This document shows, piece after piece, positions 34,834 through 45,317 of a stretch of 64,000 bases of DNA; position 1 is the stretch's first letter, and each line of letters opens with the position of its first letter. The notes beneath the pieces were generated by a model, which saw only the letters and a program-made list of their open reading frames with translations, did not search any database and was not told the origin of the DNA. The stretch covers positions 1,657,889-1,721,888 of the forward strand of contig NZ_LMOB01000001.1 in the NCBI RefSeq assembly GCF_001423185.1, given 5' to 3'. The stretch is from Plantibacter sp. Leaf314 (GTDB taxonomy: Bacteria; Actinomycetota; Actinomycetes; Actinomycetales; Microbacteriaceae). The position numbers and the translations under genes are program-made.

Positions 34834-36303
34834 ATGCCTCGACACCGGACGATCAGGATCGCCGCCGCTGCACTGGTCGCCACGGCCGCCGCCGCCGGCC
34901 TCACCGGGTGCGGGGACGTGGACGCGGGCTCGGCCGCCGCCAGCGCGTTCGAGGAACTCCTCGACGGCGTCCCCGACGTGGTCGACGTGGACGCGAGCGG
35001 CAGCAACGACCTCCCCTGGAGCGGAACGGCGTCCGCATCGGTCCTCATCGACGACGCCGTCACCGCCGACCACCTGGGCGAGATCGTGGACCGCATCGGC
35101 GGCTTCCTCAGCGAGCAGTCGAAGCGGAGCGGCGGGGCCACCTGGGAGGGCGTCGACGTCTCCGTCCGCGGTTTCACCGTCGCCGTCCTCGACCGGCGCG
35201 AGGACAACGCGACCCAGCTGGAGCTGCTCGCATCGCTCGAGGCCGAAGGCGTCCCGGGCGGTGAGCTGCACCTCTTCCCGGTCGGAGCCGACGGCGGACG
35301 CGCCTCGTCGCTCACCCTGGAGGCGCGACCCGGCGAGGACTTCCTCGACGCCTACGACCTGGCCGGCGAGACGGCCGAGGCGACGCCCGCTTACGCCGAC
35401 GCGGTCCTCACCGGTCGAAGCGACGACGGCGACCCGATCGGGTCCGGCGCGGACGAGGCGACGAACGCGACCCCCGGGTCCCCCGAGCAGGGCGAGGCCG
35501 CTCGCTTCTCCATCTCCTCCGGTGACGACGACGACCCGACCGCCAGCGGGGATCCGAGCGGGAGTCGAGCCGCCTACCTGGCCGTCGCCGAACAGTTCGA
35601 GGTGATCGGGGCGGCTCTGACCCCGGGCACCCTCGACCTCCGGATCGCGAACGTCGACGACGTCGCCGCTGCGACCGCGCTCGCGACGGGGTCGCTGCCG
35701 ACGGACGTCTCAGTGGAGATCCAGGGCGGCATCGTCACCTGGGACGACGGTGTCCAGTCGGCGGAGATGCTGCCGGTCGTCCAGGCCGTCGGTGCCGTGC
35801 CCGGCGTCACCGCCATCGACGCGTCGAGCGACAGCCTCCGACTCACCGTGTCCGACCCGGCGGCAGGACGTGCCGCGCTCGACGCCCTCGACACCCTGCC
35901 GGCGGCGTCGGTCGTCGCGTCGCTCCGGATCGACGGGCCCGTCGCAGCCGGCACCCCGGACACCTTCGCGGTGGGCGGCTCGCGTGCCGAAGCGGCCGCC
36001 CAGTTCGCCCTGGTCGAGCAGGGACTCGCTTCGGGCTCGCTGGTCTCCTTCGAGGGCAGTGCCGACCGCCTGCAGCTCGAGTTCCGGAACGGCGACGACG
36101 CGATGCTCGGGGCGGCGATCGGGCTCGTCAAGGCCGGCGTCGCACCGGGGACGTGGACGAGCATCGAGATCGAGGGCGAACCGGGGACGTGGTGGTTCGA
36201 CGCCGCGGACTCCGTCACGATCGACGCGTCCGCATACAGCGACGAGACCCCGGAGGAGACCGCGAACCGGGAGCGCATCGAGCGACTCTGGAACGCCGCC
36301 TGA
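34834..36303 (+). CDS. Large lipoprotein of unknown function
   Basis: A 489-residue lipoprotein with an Ala-rich signal and lipobox LTGC (Cys 26). Two similar-looking halves, about 30-180 and 245-475, are joined by a low-complexity Ser/Asp/Gly linker (near 200-245). Both halves contain repeated alpha/beta units with motifs such as VPDVVDVDASGSNDL and VPGVTAIDASSDSLRLTVSD, suggesting an internal duplication of a small ferredoxin-like fold. No catalytic motif is visible. It appears leaderless and stands alone, divergent from DUF817. Confidence 0.82.
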   Translation: MPRHRTIRIAAAALVATAAAAGLTGCGDVDAGSAAASAFEELLDGVPDVVDVDASGSNDLPWSGTASASVLIDDAVTADHLGEIVDRIGGFLSEQSKRSGGATWEGVDVSVRGFTVAVLDRREDNATQLELLASLEAEGVPGGELHLFPVGADGGRASSLTLEARPGEDFLDAYDLAGETAEATPAYADAVLTGRSDDGDPIGSGADEATNATPGSPEQGEAARFSISSGDDDDPTASGDPSGSRAAYLAVAEQFEVIGAALTPGTLDLRIANVDDVAAATALATGSLPTDVSVEIQGGIVTWDDGVQSAEMLPVVQAVGAVPGVTAIDASSDSLRLTVSDPAAGRAALDALDTLPAASVVASLRIDGPVAAGTPDTFAVGGSRAEAAAQFALVEQGLASGSLVSFEGSADRLQLEFRNGDDAMLGAAIGLVKAGVAPGTWTSIEIEGEPGTWWFDAADSVTIDASAYSDETPEETANRERIERLWNAA

Positions 36304-36319
36304 CGCGAACGCTCCGAGC

Positions 36320-37516
36320 TCAGGCGGTGGTGCCGCCCGTCGCCCGGGGGTGCGAGATCGTCACCGTGAACTTCTGGTTCCGCGCGAGCCGCGTGGTCGG
36401 GCCGACGAGCCGTTCGAGCGCCGCCCGGTAACCGAGGTGCGAGTTCCACACGACGGCGAGGGTGCCGCCTGGTCGCAGCACGCGAGCGGCCTCGGCGAAC
36501 AGCTCGTGGGCGACGCCGGTGTGGACGGTGGTCCCGCTGTGGAACGGCGGGTTCAGGACGATGAGGTCGGCTGACGTGTCCGGTTGCATCGACAGGCCGT
36601 CGTCGCGGACGACCGTGATGCGCTCGGCCAACCGGCGATCCGCGTCGTCGTTGGCGGCGATGGTCGCGGTGGTCGACGTGACCGCGGCGGCCGACTGGTC
36701 GGTCGCGATGACCGCGAGCTCGGGCCTCGCGATGGCGAGCGACACGGCGAGGACGCCCGTGCCGCAGCCGAGGTCGATGGCCGTCCGGGCCGCCGGTGCG
36801 ATGTCCGGCAGCAGCTCGAGCAGGAACCGGGTGCCGATGTCGAGCTTCGTGCCGGCGAACGCGGTGCCGGTGGCGGCGATGGTCAGGCCGATGTCGGCGT
36901 GGTGCTCGGTGCGCACCGTCGTCGCGGTCGTGGTGTCGGCAGGCCGGCCCTCGGCGTCAGCGGCGACCACCGGTCCGCTCGCTCGGAGCACCCGCGACTT
37001 CTGGCGGGCCAGGCTCGCGGCGACCGTCGAGAAGCTCCGCCCCAGGACGTCGTTCATCGCGGGCGTCAGGTGCTTCACCCGCCCGCCGGCCAGGAGACGC
37101 ACATCGGCCGTGCTCCAGCGGGCCACGGCGGCGGCGATCTCGTGCAGCGCTTCGAGGTGTTTCGGAAGCTGGAGGAGGACGAGCGATGCGCCGGTGAACA
37201 GCTCCTCGCCGAGCGGCAGGTTGCGGAAACCGCCGTCACTGCCGAGCCGTTCGGCGTTCGCCGCGAGGGCGCGCTCACCGACCGCGGCGTCCTGGTGGAC
37301 CCGGACGTCCGTCGCTCCGAGGAGGGCGATCGCGCCGAGCGTCAGCGCACCGTGGGTGTCGCCGACGACGACGATCTCACCGGCGACGGGGACCCGTCCG
37401 TCGAGGGCTGCGGCCGCTTCGTCGAGCAGTAACCGGTCGGTCGCATCGACGGCGAAGAGGTTCGGTGCCTCGTGATCGGGGAACCGGCGCAGTGCGTCGA
37501 AGGAGAACTCGGGCAT
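36320..37516 (-). CDS. rRNA guanine-N2 methyltransferase, RsmC/RlmG type
   Basis: A 398-residue two-domain methyltransferase. The N-terminal half is the degenerate methyltransferase-like domain of this family; the C-terminal half has the SAM motif AIDLGCGTGVLAVSLA and the catalytic NPPFHSG motif (N-P-P-F), characteristic of guanine-N2 methylation of 16S or 23S rRNA. Which rRNA base is modified cannot be decided here. TACGCT six bases upstream of the ATG marks another probable leaderless gene. Confidence 0.88.
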   Translation of the reverse strand: MPEFSFDALRRFPDHEAPNLFAVDATDRLLLDEAAAALDGRVPVAGEIVVVGDTHGALTLGAIALLGATDVRVHQDAAVGERALAANAERLGSDGGFRNLPLGEELFTGASLVLLQLPKHLEALHEIAAAVARWSTADVRLLAGGRVKHLTPAMNDVLGRSFSTVAASLARQKSRVLRASGPVVAADAEGRPADTTTATTVRTEHHADIGLTIAATGTAFAGTKLDIGTRFLLELLPDIAPAARTAIDLGCGTGVLAVSLAIARPELAVIATDQSAAAVTSTTATIAANDDADRRLAERITVVRDDGLSMQPDTSADLIVLNPPFHSGTTVHTGVAHELFAEAARVLRPGGTLAVVWNSHLGYRAALERLVGPTTRLARNQKFTVTISHPRATGGTTA

Positions 37517-37522
37517 CCCCTC

Positions 37523-37528
37523 AGCGTA
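37523..37528 (-). promoter_or_regulatory. Leaderless-type -10 element (TACGCT)
   Basis: On the minus strand TACGCT ends six bases before the ATG at 37516. Confidence 0.55.
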
Positions 37529-37547
37529 CCGGCGGGGCTTCGCGGGC

Positions 37548-38210
37548 TCAGCCGCGGCGGCGCGACCGCTTCGCGGGTTTCTTCGCCTTCGCTGGCTTCT
37601 CCGCCTTCACGGCACGGAGGACGGCCGGGAAGATGAGGACGCCGAGGCCGGCGGAGACGATCAGGTTCACACCCGTCGCGATGGCGATCCCCTGGCCGAA
37701 GGCCCGCACGGTCTCGACACCGGTGGCGTCCTCGGCCCGGATGGAGGCGATCGCTCCGAAGACGACGAGGAGGCTGATGACGGCGAAGACGAGCTGCAGC
37801 GGCACCGTCGCCCACATGCCCCAGTGCGTCACGGCTCCGGCACGACGCACGCCGTGGCTGCGCAGGATCCGCAGGCTGAGGGCGATACCGCCGAGGAAGG
37901 CGACGACGCCGAGGGCCACGTAGCCCCACACCCACGCGCCGAACGGCGGCGTCAGGAAGAGCAGGATGAACCCGAACGCGCGGGAGAAACCGTCGACCCA
38001 CTCCGCCTCGCCGGCGCCGAAGAGGACACCGAACAGGATCGGCGCACCGATCACGACGAGGGTGACGAGCGGGAGGACCCCGGCGATGACGCCGAAGTAC
38101 ATGAGCGGATAGGCCGAGAGTCCCGTCAGCCGCGCGCCGCGACGCCGGCGTGCGGTCGCCGGAGCGGTCTGTGCCGGGTCCGGCTTCGTCACCACGGGCT
38201 GCGCGCTCAT
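37548..38210 (-). CDS. Small membrane protein of unknown function
   Basis: A 220-residue protein with four to five hydrophobic helices (first near 35-58) and a strongly basic C-terminal tail rich in Lys, Ala and Pro (VKAEKPAKAKKPAKRSRRRG). The N-terminal 30 residues are polar and basic. I do not recognise the family. It lies between hspR and the methyltransferase gene, with its own probable leaderless promoter (TAGGGT six bases before the ATG). Confidence 0.75.
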   Translation of the reverse strand: MSAQPVVTKPDPAQTAPATARRRRGARLTGLSAYPLMYFGVIAGVLPLVTLVVIGAPILFGVLFGAGEAEWVDGFSRAFGFILLFLTPPFGAWVWGYVALGVVAFLGGIALSLRILRSHGVRRAGAVTHWGMWATVPLQLVFAVISLLVVFGAIASIRAEDATGVETVRAFGQGIAIATGVNLIVSAGLGVLIFPAVLRAVKAEKPAKAKKPAKRSRRRG

Positions 38211-38216
38211 GCCCCA

Positions 38217-38222
38217 ACCCTA
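38217..38222 (-). promoter_or_regulatory. Leaderless-type -10 element (TAGGGT)
   Basis: On the minus strand TAGGGT ends six bases before the ATG at 38210. Confidence 0.55.
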
Positions 38223-38257
38223 CGCGGCGTGCGCGTCCGGCCGGGGTGGTCGTCGGA

Positions 38258-38674
38258 CTACTCGGAGAGCGACGGCCGCCAGACGACGACCTCGGTGCGC
38301 CGACGGGTGCGGGTGCCGCTCCGCATCGGGACGACACTGCCCTCCATGCCGGCGGCGAACACCCGGTTCCCCGGGGACCGCAGCAGGGCGTTGGCGAGGG
38401 CGTGCTCCAGTTCGCGCACCCGACCCTGGAGCGAGGTGACCTCGTTCTCCAGGGTCAGGATGCGGGAGATGCCCTCCAGGCTGACGCCCTCGGCGCTCAG
38501 CCGGGAGACCTCCCGGAGCTGGGCGATGTCGCGCATCGAATACCGGCGCGACTTCCCGGCCGTCCTCGTGGGTGACACGAGGCCGAGCCGGTCGTACTGC
38601 CGGAGGGTCTGCGGGTGCATGCCGGCGAGCTCAGCAGCCATCGCGATCGCGAAGACCGGCGAGTTCTCGTCCAT
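38258..38674 (-). CDS. hspR: HspR, heat-shock repressor of the MerR family
   Basis: A 138-residue repressor. The MerR-type winged helix-turn-helix (VFAIAMAAELAGMHPQTLRQYDRLGLVSPTR) is at the N-terminus, followed by the RRYSMRDIAQLREVSRLSAEGVSLEGI arm and a short coiled coil (NEVTSLQGRVRELEHAL). HspR binds HAIR inverted repeats together with DnaK as co-repressor. It is the last gene of the dnaK operon and therefore autoregulated through the two HAIR boxes upstream of dnaK. The clpB and clpC-like genes carry matching boxes. Confidence 0.96.
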   Translation of the reverse strand: MDENSPVFAIAMAAELAGMHPQTLRQYDRLGLVSPTRTAGKSRRYSMRDIAQLREVSRLSAEGVSLEGISRILTLENEVTSLQGRVRELEHALANALLRSPGNRVFAAGMEGSVVPMRSGTRTRRRTEVVVWRPSLSE

Positions 38675-38698
38675 GCGCCCAATCCCTTCCGGTGGTGC

Positions 38699-39700
38699 CT
38701 AGCCCCGCGCGCGGGCGATGAGCTCGTCGCGGGGGTTGTCCTTCGGTTCCAGCTCGTGGAACCGTTCGAGTGCTTCCTTCGCCTCGCCGCCGAGGTGGGC
38801 GGGGACGACGATCTGCACGACGGCGAGCAGGTCGCCCGTGCCCTTCGTCGTCGCGACGCCCCGACCCTTGACGCGGAGCACGCGTCCGCTCGGCGTACCG
38901 GGGGCGACCCGCAGCTTGACGGGCTCGCCGCCGAGCGTCGGAACCTCGATCGTCGCGCCGAGCGCGGCCTCCACGAAGGTGACCGGCACGGTGACGCGCA
39001 GGTTCAGGCCGTCGCGTTCGAACACGGGATGCTTGCGGACACTCACGGTGACCACGATATCGCCGGGCTCACCGCCGTCCGGACTCGGCTGCCCCTTGCC
39101 GCGCAGTCGGATCTTCTGACCGTCGGACACCCCTGCCGGGATCTTCACCTTGATGGTGCGTCCCTCGGAGGTCTGCAGGGAGATGGTGTCGCCCTGGGTG
39201 GCCGTGATGAAGTCGATCGTCGTGTGCGCGGTGATGTCGCGTCCGGGTGTCGGTCCGCCGTAGCCGCGGAACCCGCCGCTCGTCTGGCCGAAGCCACCCT
39301 GGCCGAACATGCCGCCCAGGATGTCCTCGTAGCCCGGAGGGGCCTGCTGGTAGCTGTAGCTCTGGCGTCCGCCACCGCCACCGCCTCCACCGAACATCGA
39401 TCCGAAGACGTCCTCGAAGCCGCCCTGACCGCCACCGGCGCCCGGAGCGGTGAAGCGTGCTCCACCGCCCATCGCGCGCACGGCGTCGTACTCCTTGCGC
39501 TGCTCGGGGTCGCCGAGCACGGAGTGGGCCTCGCTGATCTCCTTGAACTTCGCCTCGGCCTTCGCATCGCCCGGGTTGGAGTCCGGGTGATACTGCCTGG
39601 CGAGCTTCCGGTAGACCTTCTTCAGCTCCGCCGGCGTCACGTCCTTCGAGACGCCGAGGACCTTGTAGAAGTCCTTGTCGAACCAGTCTTGACTCGCCAT
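38699..39700 (-). CDS. dnaJ: DnaJ/CbpA-type co-chaperone without zinc finger
   Basis: A 333-residue Hsp40. The J domain (about 8-75) has the HPD motif in YHPDSNPGD, and a long Gly/Phe-rich region spans about 80-150. The C-terminal substrate-binding beta-domains follow directly. The four CxxCxGxG zinc repeats of classical DnaJ are absent, so this is the CbpA-like class, although it sits in the dnaK operon where many actinobacteria have a zinc-finger DnaJ1. It stimulates the ATPase of DnaK. Confidence 0.95.
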   Translation of the reverse strand: MASQDWFDKDFYKVLGVSKDVTPAELKKVYRKLARQYHPDSNPGDAKAEAKFKEISEAHSVLGDPEQRKEYDAVRAMGGGARFTAPGAGGGQGGFEDVFGSMFGGGGGGGGRQSYSYQQAPPGYEDILGGMFGQGGFGQTSGGFRGYGGPTPGRDITAHTTIDFITATQGDTISLQTSEGRTIKVKIPAGVSDGQKIRLRGKGQPSPDGGEPGDIVVTVSVRKHPVFERDGLNLRVTVPVTFVEAALGATIEVPTLGGEPVKLRVAPGTPSGRVLRVKGRGVATTKGTGDLLAVVQIVVPAHLGGEAKEALERFHELEPKDNPRDELIARARG

Positions 39701-39702
39701 GG

Positions 39703-40377
39703 CTAGCTCGCCGGGACCGCGACGACCACCTTCGCGGCGCGCAGCAGCGTGGAGCCCAGGGTGTATCCGGTCTCCACGACGTCGAGGACGGTCTCGCCCT
39801 CGGCGCCCGGGGTGGGCTGCTGGAAGATGGCCTCGTGCACGTTGGGGTCGAAGGTCTCCCCGACCGTACCGAAGGGCTTCAGACCGAGTCGCTCGGCGGA
39901 GGTGCGCAGCTTCGCCGCGATCTGCGCGAACGGGGAGTCGCCCTCGAGGTCGCCGTGCTTCTGGGCACGGTCGAGGTCGTCGAGCACCGGCAGCAGGACC
40001 TTCGCGACCTCGCCGGTGGTGCGCTCACGCTCCACCTCGCGGCCGGACTCGGTGCGCTTGCGGTAGTTCGCGTACTCGGCCGTGACGCGCTGCAGGTCGC
40101 CGAGGCGTTCTGCGGCGAGCTGCTCGGCGGGCGAGAGGTCGCCTGCCTGCACGGGCTCCTCGGGAGCGGCGTTGAGGATGTCCTCGACGGTCAGCTCGTC
40201 CTCGGCACCCGACGCGGCGGCGTCGGCGGATTCGGCAGGTGCGCCCGAGGGGGCCGACGCGTCGGCGTCAGCCCCCTCGGTGCCAGGCTGACGAACCTCG
40301 CCGGTCTCCGGGTCGATCCGTCGCTTGTCGCGAATGATGGGATCGTCCTGGTTCTGGTTCTGGTTCTCGTCAGTCAT
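39703..40377 (-). CDS. grpE: GrpE nucleotide-exchange factor
   Basis: A 224-residue protein. The N-terminal ~95 residues are Asn/Gln- then Ala/Glu-rich and disordered. A coiled-coil stretch (LGDLQRVTAEYANYRKRTESGREVERERTTGEVAKVLLPVLDDLDRA) follows, and the GrpE beta-domain ends with GETFDPNVHEAIFQQP and VETGYTLGSTLLRAAKVVVA. It releases ADP from DnaK. It lies two bases after dnaK and two before dnaJ. Confidence 0.95.
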   Translation of the reverse strand: MTDENQNQNQDDPIIRDKRRIDPETGEVRQPGTEGADADASAPSGAPAESADAAASGAEDELTVEDILNAAPEEPVQAGDLSPAEQLAAERLGDLQRVTAEYANYRKRTESGREVERERTTGEVAKVLLPVLDDLDRAQKHGDLEGDSPFAQIAAKLRTSAERLGLKPFGTVGETFDPNVHEAIFQQPTPGAEGETVLDVVETGYTLGSTLLRAAKVVVAVPAS

Positions 40378-40379
40378 GG

Positions 40380-42242
<1,863 letters not shown>

Positions 42243-42372
42243 GTGTTGGTTCTCCTTGTGTTGACTGCCGGTTCAGAACTCGTCGACCCGGACGGCATGC
42301 TTGCCGCTTCCGGCCGACTCGACGAGCTCGGCACCGAGCTGATTGGATGGGTGTTGCCGATGATGCACGAGA

Positions 42373-42393
42373 CTTGAGCCCCGATGACTCAAT
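42373..42393. promoter_or_regulatory. HAIR box 1 of dnaK
   Basis: CTTGAGC, seven bases, ACTCAAT: an imperfect HspR site that overlaps the dnaK -10 box and start region. Confidence 0.88.
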
Positions 42394-42420
42394 GTTAGCG
42401 AAGGCCCGTTTCGTCGTCAA
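42392..42420 (-). promoter_or_regulatory. dnaK promoter
   Basis: Read on the minus strand: TTGACG (42420-42415), 17 bases, TAACAT (42397-42392), a good housekeeping-sigma promoter. It sits between two HAIR boxes. Confidence 0.82.
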
Positions 42421-42424
42421 GAAA

Positions 42425-42445
42425 GTTGAGTCCTGCTGGCTCAAC
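42425..42445. promoter_or_regulatory. HAIR box 2 of dnaK
   Basis: GTTGAGT, seven bases, GCTCAAC: a near-symmetrical variant HAIR site just upstream of the dnaK -35, 52 bases centre to centre from box 1. Confidence 0.82.
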
Positions 42446-42476
42446 TCCCAGCGGATGGCCAGGGTGCCCTTCGACA

Positions 42477-42568
42477 GGCTCAGGACAGCCCTTCGACAGG
42501 CGGGGACCGGGGCCGGAGACGCCGACAGGCCCAGGGCCGGAGGTCCGGTCCCTGAGCCTGTCGAAGGG
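42477..42568. repeat. Inverted repeat of the CCTTCGACAGGCTCAGGGAC family
   Basis: CCCTTCGACAGGCTCAGG at the left pairs with CCTGAGCCTGTCGAAGGG at the right. A third half-copy (CCCTTCGACAGGC) lies in the loop region. It starts eight bases past the clpC-like stop codon, so it probably terminates that transcript and separates it from the dnaK promoter. Confidence 0.78.
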
Positions 42569-42575
42569 GTGATCC

Positions 42576-45158
42576 CTAGGCTGCGTCGGCGAACACCGCG
42601 GTCTGCTCGGTGACGACGATCGCCCCGTCGGCCGCGCCGACGTGGATGCGGGAGCCCGCAGCGACCCCACCGGCGACGACGAGTTCGGCGATCCGGTCGT
42701 CGACCTCGCGCTGGATCAGGCGCCGCAGCGGACGGGCTCCGTACTCCGGCTCGTACCCGAGCTCGGCGAGGAGCGCGAGTGCCGCAGGCGTCGTCTCGAG
42801 GGACGCCCCGCGAGCGGCGAGGCGCTCGCTGGTGCGGCCGAGCATGAGCCCGACGATCTCCTGCAGTTGCGCCTGGTCGAGCTTCCGGAACAGGACGATC
42901 TCGTCGATCCGGTTCAGGAACTCGGGCCGCATCGCCTCACGCAGCTTGCCCATGACCCGGGCACGGAGCGCCTCCTCCGAGCCGAAGCCCGTCGGGTCGT
43001 CCGCACCACCGGCGACGAACCCCATCGCTCCCGACCGGGAGGCGAGGAACTCGGAACCGAGGTTCGAGGTCATGACGACGACCGTGTTGCGGAAGTCGAT
43101 CGTCCGACCCTGGCCGTCGGTGAGGCGTCCGTCGTCGAGCACCTGCAGGAGCAGGTTGAAGACGTCCGGGTGGGCCTTCTCGATCTCGTCGAACAGCACG
43201 ATCGAGTACGGGTTGCGTCGCACGCGCTCCGTGAGCTGGCCGGCCTCGTCGAAGCCGACGTACCCGGGAGGGGCACCGACGAGTCGCGACACCGTGTGGC
43301 GTTCGCCGAACTCACTCATGTCGAAGCGGATCACCGAGGTGTCGTCGGCGAACAGGGATCCGGCGAGCGCCTTGGCGAGTTCCGTCTTCCCCACGCCGGT
43401 CGGGCCGAGGAAGAGGAAGCTGCCGACGGGGCGGTTCGCGTCGCCCATGCCGGTCCGGTTGCGGCGCACGGCCTTCGAGACCGCGGCGACCGCGTCGTGC
43501 TGACCGATGACGCGCGCGTGGAGTTCGTCCTCGAGGCCGGCGAGGCGTTCCCGCTCGCCCTCGGTGAGGCGGTTGACGGGGATGCCGGTCGCGCGGGAGA
43601 CGACGCCGGCGATCTGCGTCTCGTCGACCACGGCCGCGCTGTCCGTCCGGGCACCGGGGCCGTTGGACGCGGCGTCGAGCTTGGCCTGCACCGCGGTGAT
43701 CTCGTCGCGGATGCGCGAGGCCTCCTCGTAGTGCTCGGCTGAGACCGCAGCGTTCTTCGAGGCCTCGAGGGTCGCGAGCTCCTCGACGAGGGCGCTGACG
43801 TCCACCGTCGTGCCGAGTCGCAGTCGGAGCCTGGCGCCGGCCTGGTCGATGAGGTCGATGGCCTTGTCCGGCAGGACGCGGTCGGGCAGGTAGCGGGCTG
43901 AGAGCTCCACGGCGGCGCGGAGGGCGTCGTCGGTGAAGCGGACGTCGTGGTGCTCCTCGTACGCGGGACGGAGGCCGCCCAGGATGAGGACGGCGTCCTC
44001 GATCGAGGGCTCACCGACGCGCACGGGCTGGAACCGACGCTCGAGCGCGGGGTCCTTCTCGATGCCGCGGTACTCGCGGAGTGTGGTCGCTCCGATGAGG
44101 TGCAGCTCACCGCGCGCGAGACGTGGCTTGAGGATGTTGCCGGCGTCCATGCCGCCCTCGCCGGACCCGCCGGCGCCGACGACCGTGTGCACCTCGTCGA
44201 TGAAGACGATGAGCTCGGAGCGGCTCGCCGCGATCTCGTCGAGGAGGCCGGTGAGGCGCTCCTCGAAGTCGCCGCGGTAGCGGGTTCCGGCGACCATGGC
44301 GGGCAGGTCGAGCGAGACGACGCGCTTACCGCGCAGCTGCTCGGGCACGCCGCCGTCGACGATCGCCTGCGCGAGGCCTTCGACGACGGCGGTCTTGCCA
44401 ACGCCGGCCTCACCGACGAGCACCGGGTTGTTCTTGGTGCGGCGCGAGAGGATCTCGATGGTCTGCTCGATCTCGTCGGCACGGCCGATCACGGGGTCGA
44501 GCGAGCCGCCGGCCGCGAGGGCCGTGAGGTCGGTGCCGAAGCGGTCGAGCATCGGGGTGTCGGAATCGAAGTCGTCGGCGTCGTCGTCACTCCGGTCCTC
44601 GGTCGCGACGCCGGGGTCGCCGACGGTCTGGCGCATCCCCTGCGTGAGCGCGTCGGCCGTGACACCGGCGCGTGCGAGCACCTCACCGGAGGGCGAGTCC
44701 TGGTTGATGACGAGGGCGAAGAAGAGGTGCTCCGGGTCGACGTAGGTGGAGCCTGCGGCACGGGCGACCTGGTAGGCGTGGAACAGGGCCCGCTGCGCGG
44801 ACGGCGTGATCGCCGGGTCCTTGACGCTCGGCGACGACGCCTGCGGGAGTCGCTGTTCGGCGGCGCGGGCGATGGTCCTGGGGTCGACGCCGAGGCGCGC
44901 GACGGCGTCCTTCGCGGGCTCCTCGCTGACGATGACGCGCAGGATGTGGAGCGCGTCGAGCTCGTTCTGGCCGCGTTCGAGTGCGAACCGGCCGGCGCGC
45001 TGCAGGATCTCCTGCGTCCGCGAGGTGAGGAAGCGGCTGAGGTCGATGGTGCGCGCCGAACGCGCCCGCTCGCCCTCGAGGTATCGGGCGAGGAAGTCGT
45101 CGAACGACGACGAACCGCCGTCTGCTGCTGCGCCGCCCTGGGTGAAGTCTTCGGGCAC
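42576..45158 (-). CDS. ClpC-type Clp ATPase under HspR control
   Basis: An 860-residue AAA+ unfoldase. The N-domain has two Clp_N repeats (about 45-180), the first Walker A is GEAGVGKT at 249-256, a UVR-like motif ([20 protein letters not shown]) lies between the AAA+ modules as in ClpC, and the second Walker A is GPTGVGKTE. The loop after sensor residues contains MGF at the position of the ClpP-docking LGF/IGF tripeptide, so it may feed ClpP. The sequence is more divergent than housekeeping ClpC1. GTG start with AGGAGG upstream; a HAIR box lies 21 bases upstream. Confidence 0.9.
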   Translation of the reverse strand: MPEDFTQGGAAADGGSSSFDDFLARYLEGERARSARTIDLSRFLTSRTQEILQRAGRFALERGQNELDALHILRVIVSEEPAKDAVARLGVDPRTIARAAEQRLPQASSPSVKDPAITPSAQRALFHAYQVARAAGSTYVDPEHLFFALVINQDSPSGEVLARAGVTADALTQGMRQTVGDPGVATEDRSDDDADDFDSDTPMLDRFGTDLTALAAGGSLDPVIGRADEIEQTIEILSRRTKNNPVLVGEAGVGKTAVVEGLAQAIVDGGVPEQLRGKRVVSLDLPAMVAGTRYRGDFEERLTGLLDEIAASRSELIVFIDEVHTVVGAGGSGEGGMDAGNILKPRLARGELHLIGATTLREYRGIEKDPALERRFQPVRVGEPSIEDAVLILGGLRPAYEEHHDVRFTDDALRAAVELSARYLPDRVLPDKAIDLIDQAGARLRLRLGTTVDVSALVEELATLEASKNAAVSAEHYEEASRIRDEITAVQAKLDAASNGPGARTDSAAVVDETQIAGVVSRATGIPVNRLTEGERERLAGLEDELHARVIGQHDAVAAVSKAVRRNRTGMGDANRPVGSFLFLGPTGVGKTELAKALAGSLFADDTSVIRFDMSEFGERHTVSRLVGAPPGYVGFDEAGQLTERVRRNPYSIVLFDEIEKAHPDVFNLLLQVLDDGRLTDGQGRTIDFRNTVVVMTSNLGSEFLASRSGAMGFVAGGADDPTGFGSEEALRARVMGKLREAMRPEFLNRIDEIVLFRKLDQAQLQEIVGLMLGRTSERLAARGASLETTPAALALLAELGYEPEYGARPLRRLIQREVDDRIAELVVAGGVAAGSRIHVGAADGAIVVTEQTAVFADAA

Positions 45159-45178
45159 GTGAACCTCCTGGATTCAAA

Positions 45179-45199
45179 CTTGAGTGTCGTACGCTCAAG
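45179..45199. promoter_or_regulatory. HAIR box of the clpC-like gene
   Basis: CTTGAGT, seven bases, GCTCAAG: one change from the perfect HAIR site. A weak -10-like TGGACT abuts it in the same position as TAAACT at clpB. Confidence 0.9.
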
Positions 45200-45305
45200 T
45201 CCAACGCGGAACCGTCCCGGCTATTCCCGGGCCCGATCCGCGTCCCAGTGAACCCCCAGCAACGGCGCGAAGGCCGTGCGCTACCGGCCGTTCACCGCGG
45301 AGCAC

Positions 45306-45311
45306 TAGCCT
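45306..45311 (+). promoter_or_regulatory. Leaderless-type -10 element (TAGCCT)
   Basis: TAGCCT ends six bases before the ATG at 45318. Confidence 0.55.
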
Positions 45312-45317
45312 CGGTGC

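Larger units (their letters stand above)
42243..42575. other. Non-coding regulatory interval between clpC-like and dnaK
   Basis: This 333-base gap holds, going toward dnaK on the minus strand: a hairpin repeat that ends the clpC-like transcript, a HAIR box, the dnaK promoter, a second HAIR box, and about 130-140 bases of leader before the dnaK ATG. In the leader I see only the AAGGAG ribosome site and no clear thermosensor structure by eye. Confidence 0.8.

Noticed and set aside
42243..42445. A CIRCE element for HrcA upstream of dnaK.
   Set aside because: No TTAGCACTC-N9-GAGTGCTAA-like sequence is seen; the inverted repeats are HAIR boxes.
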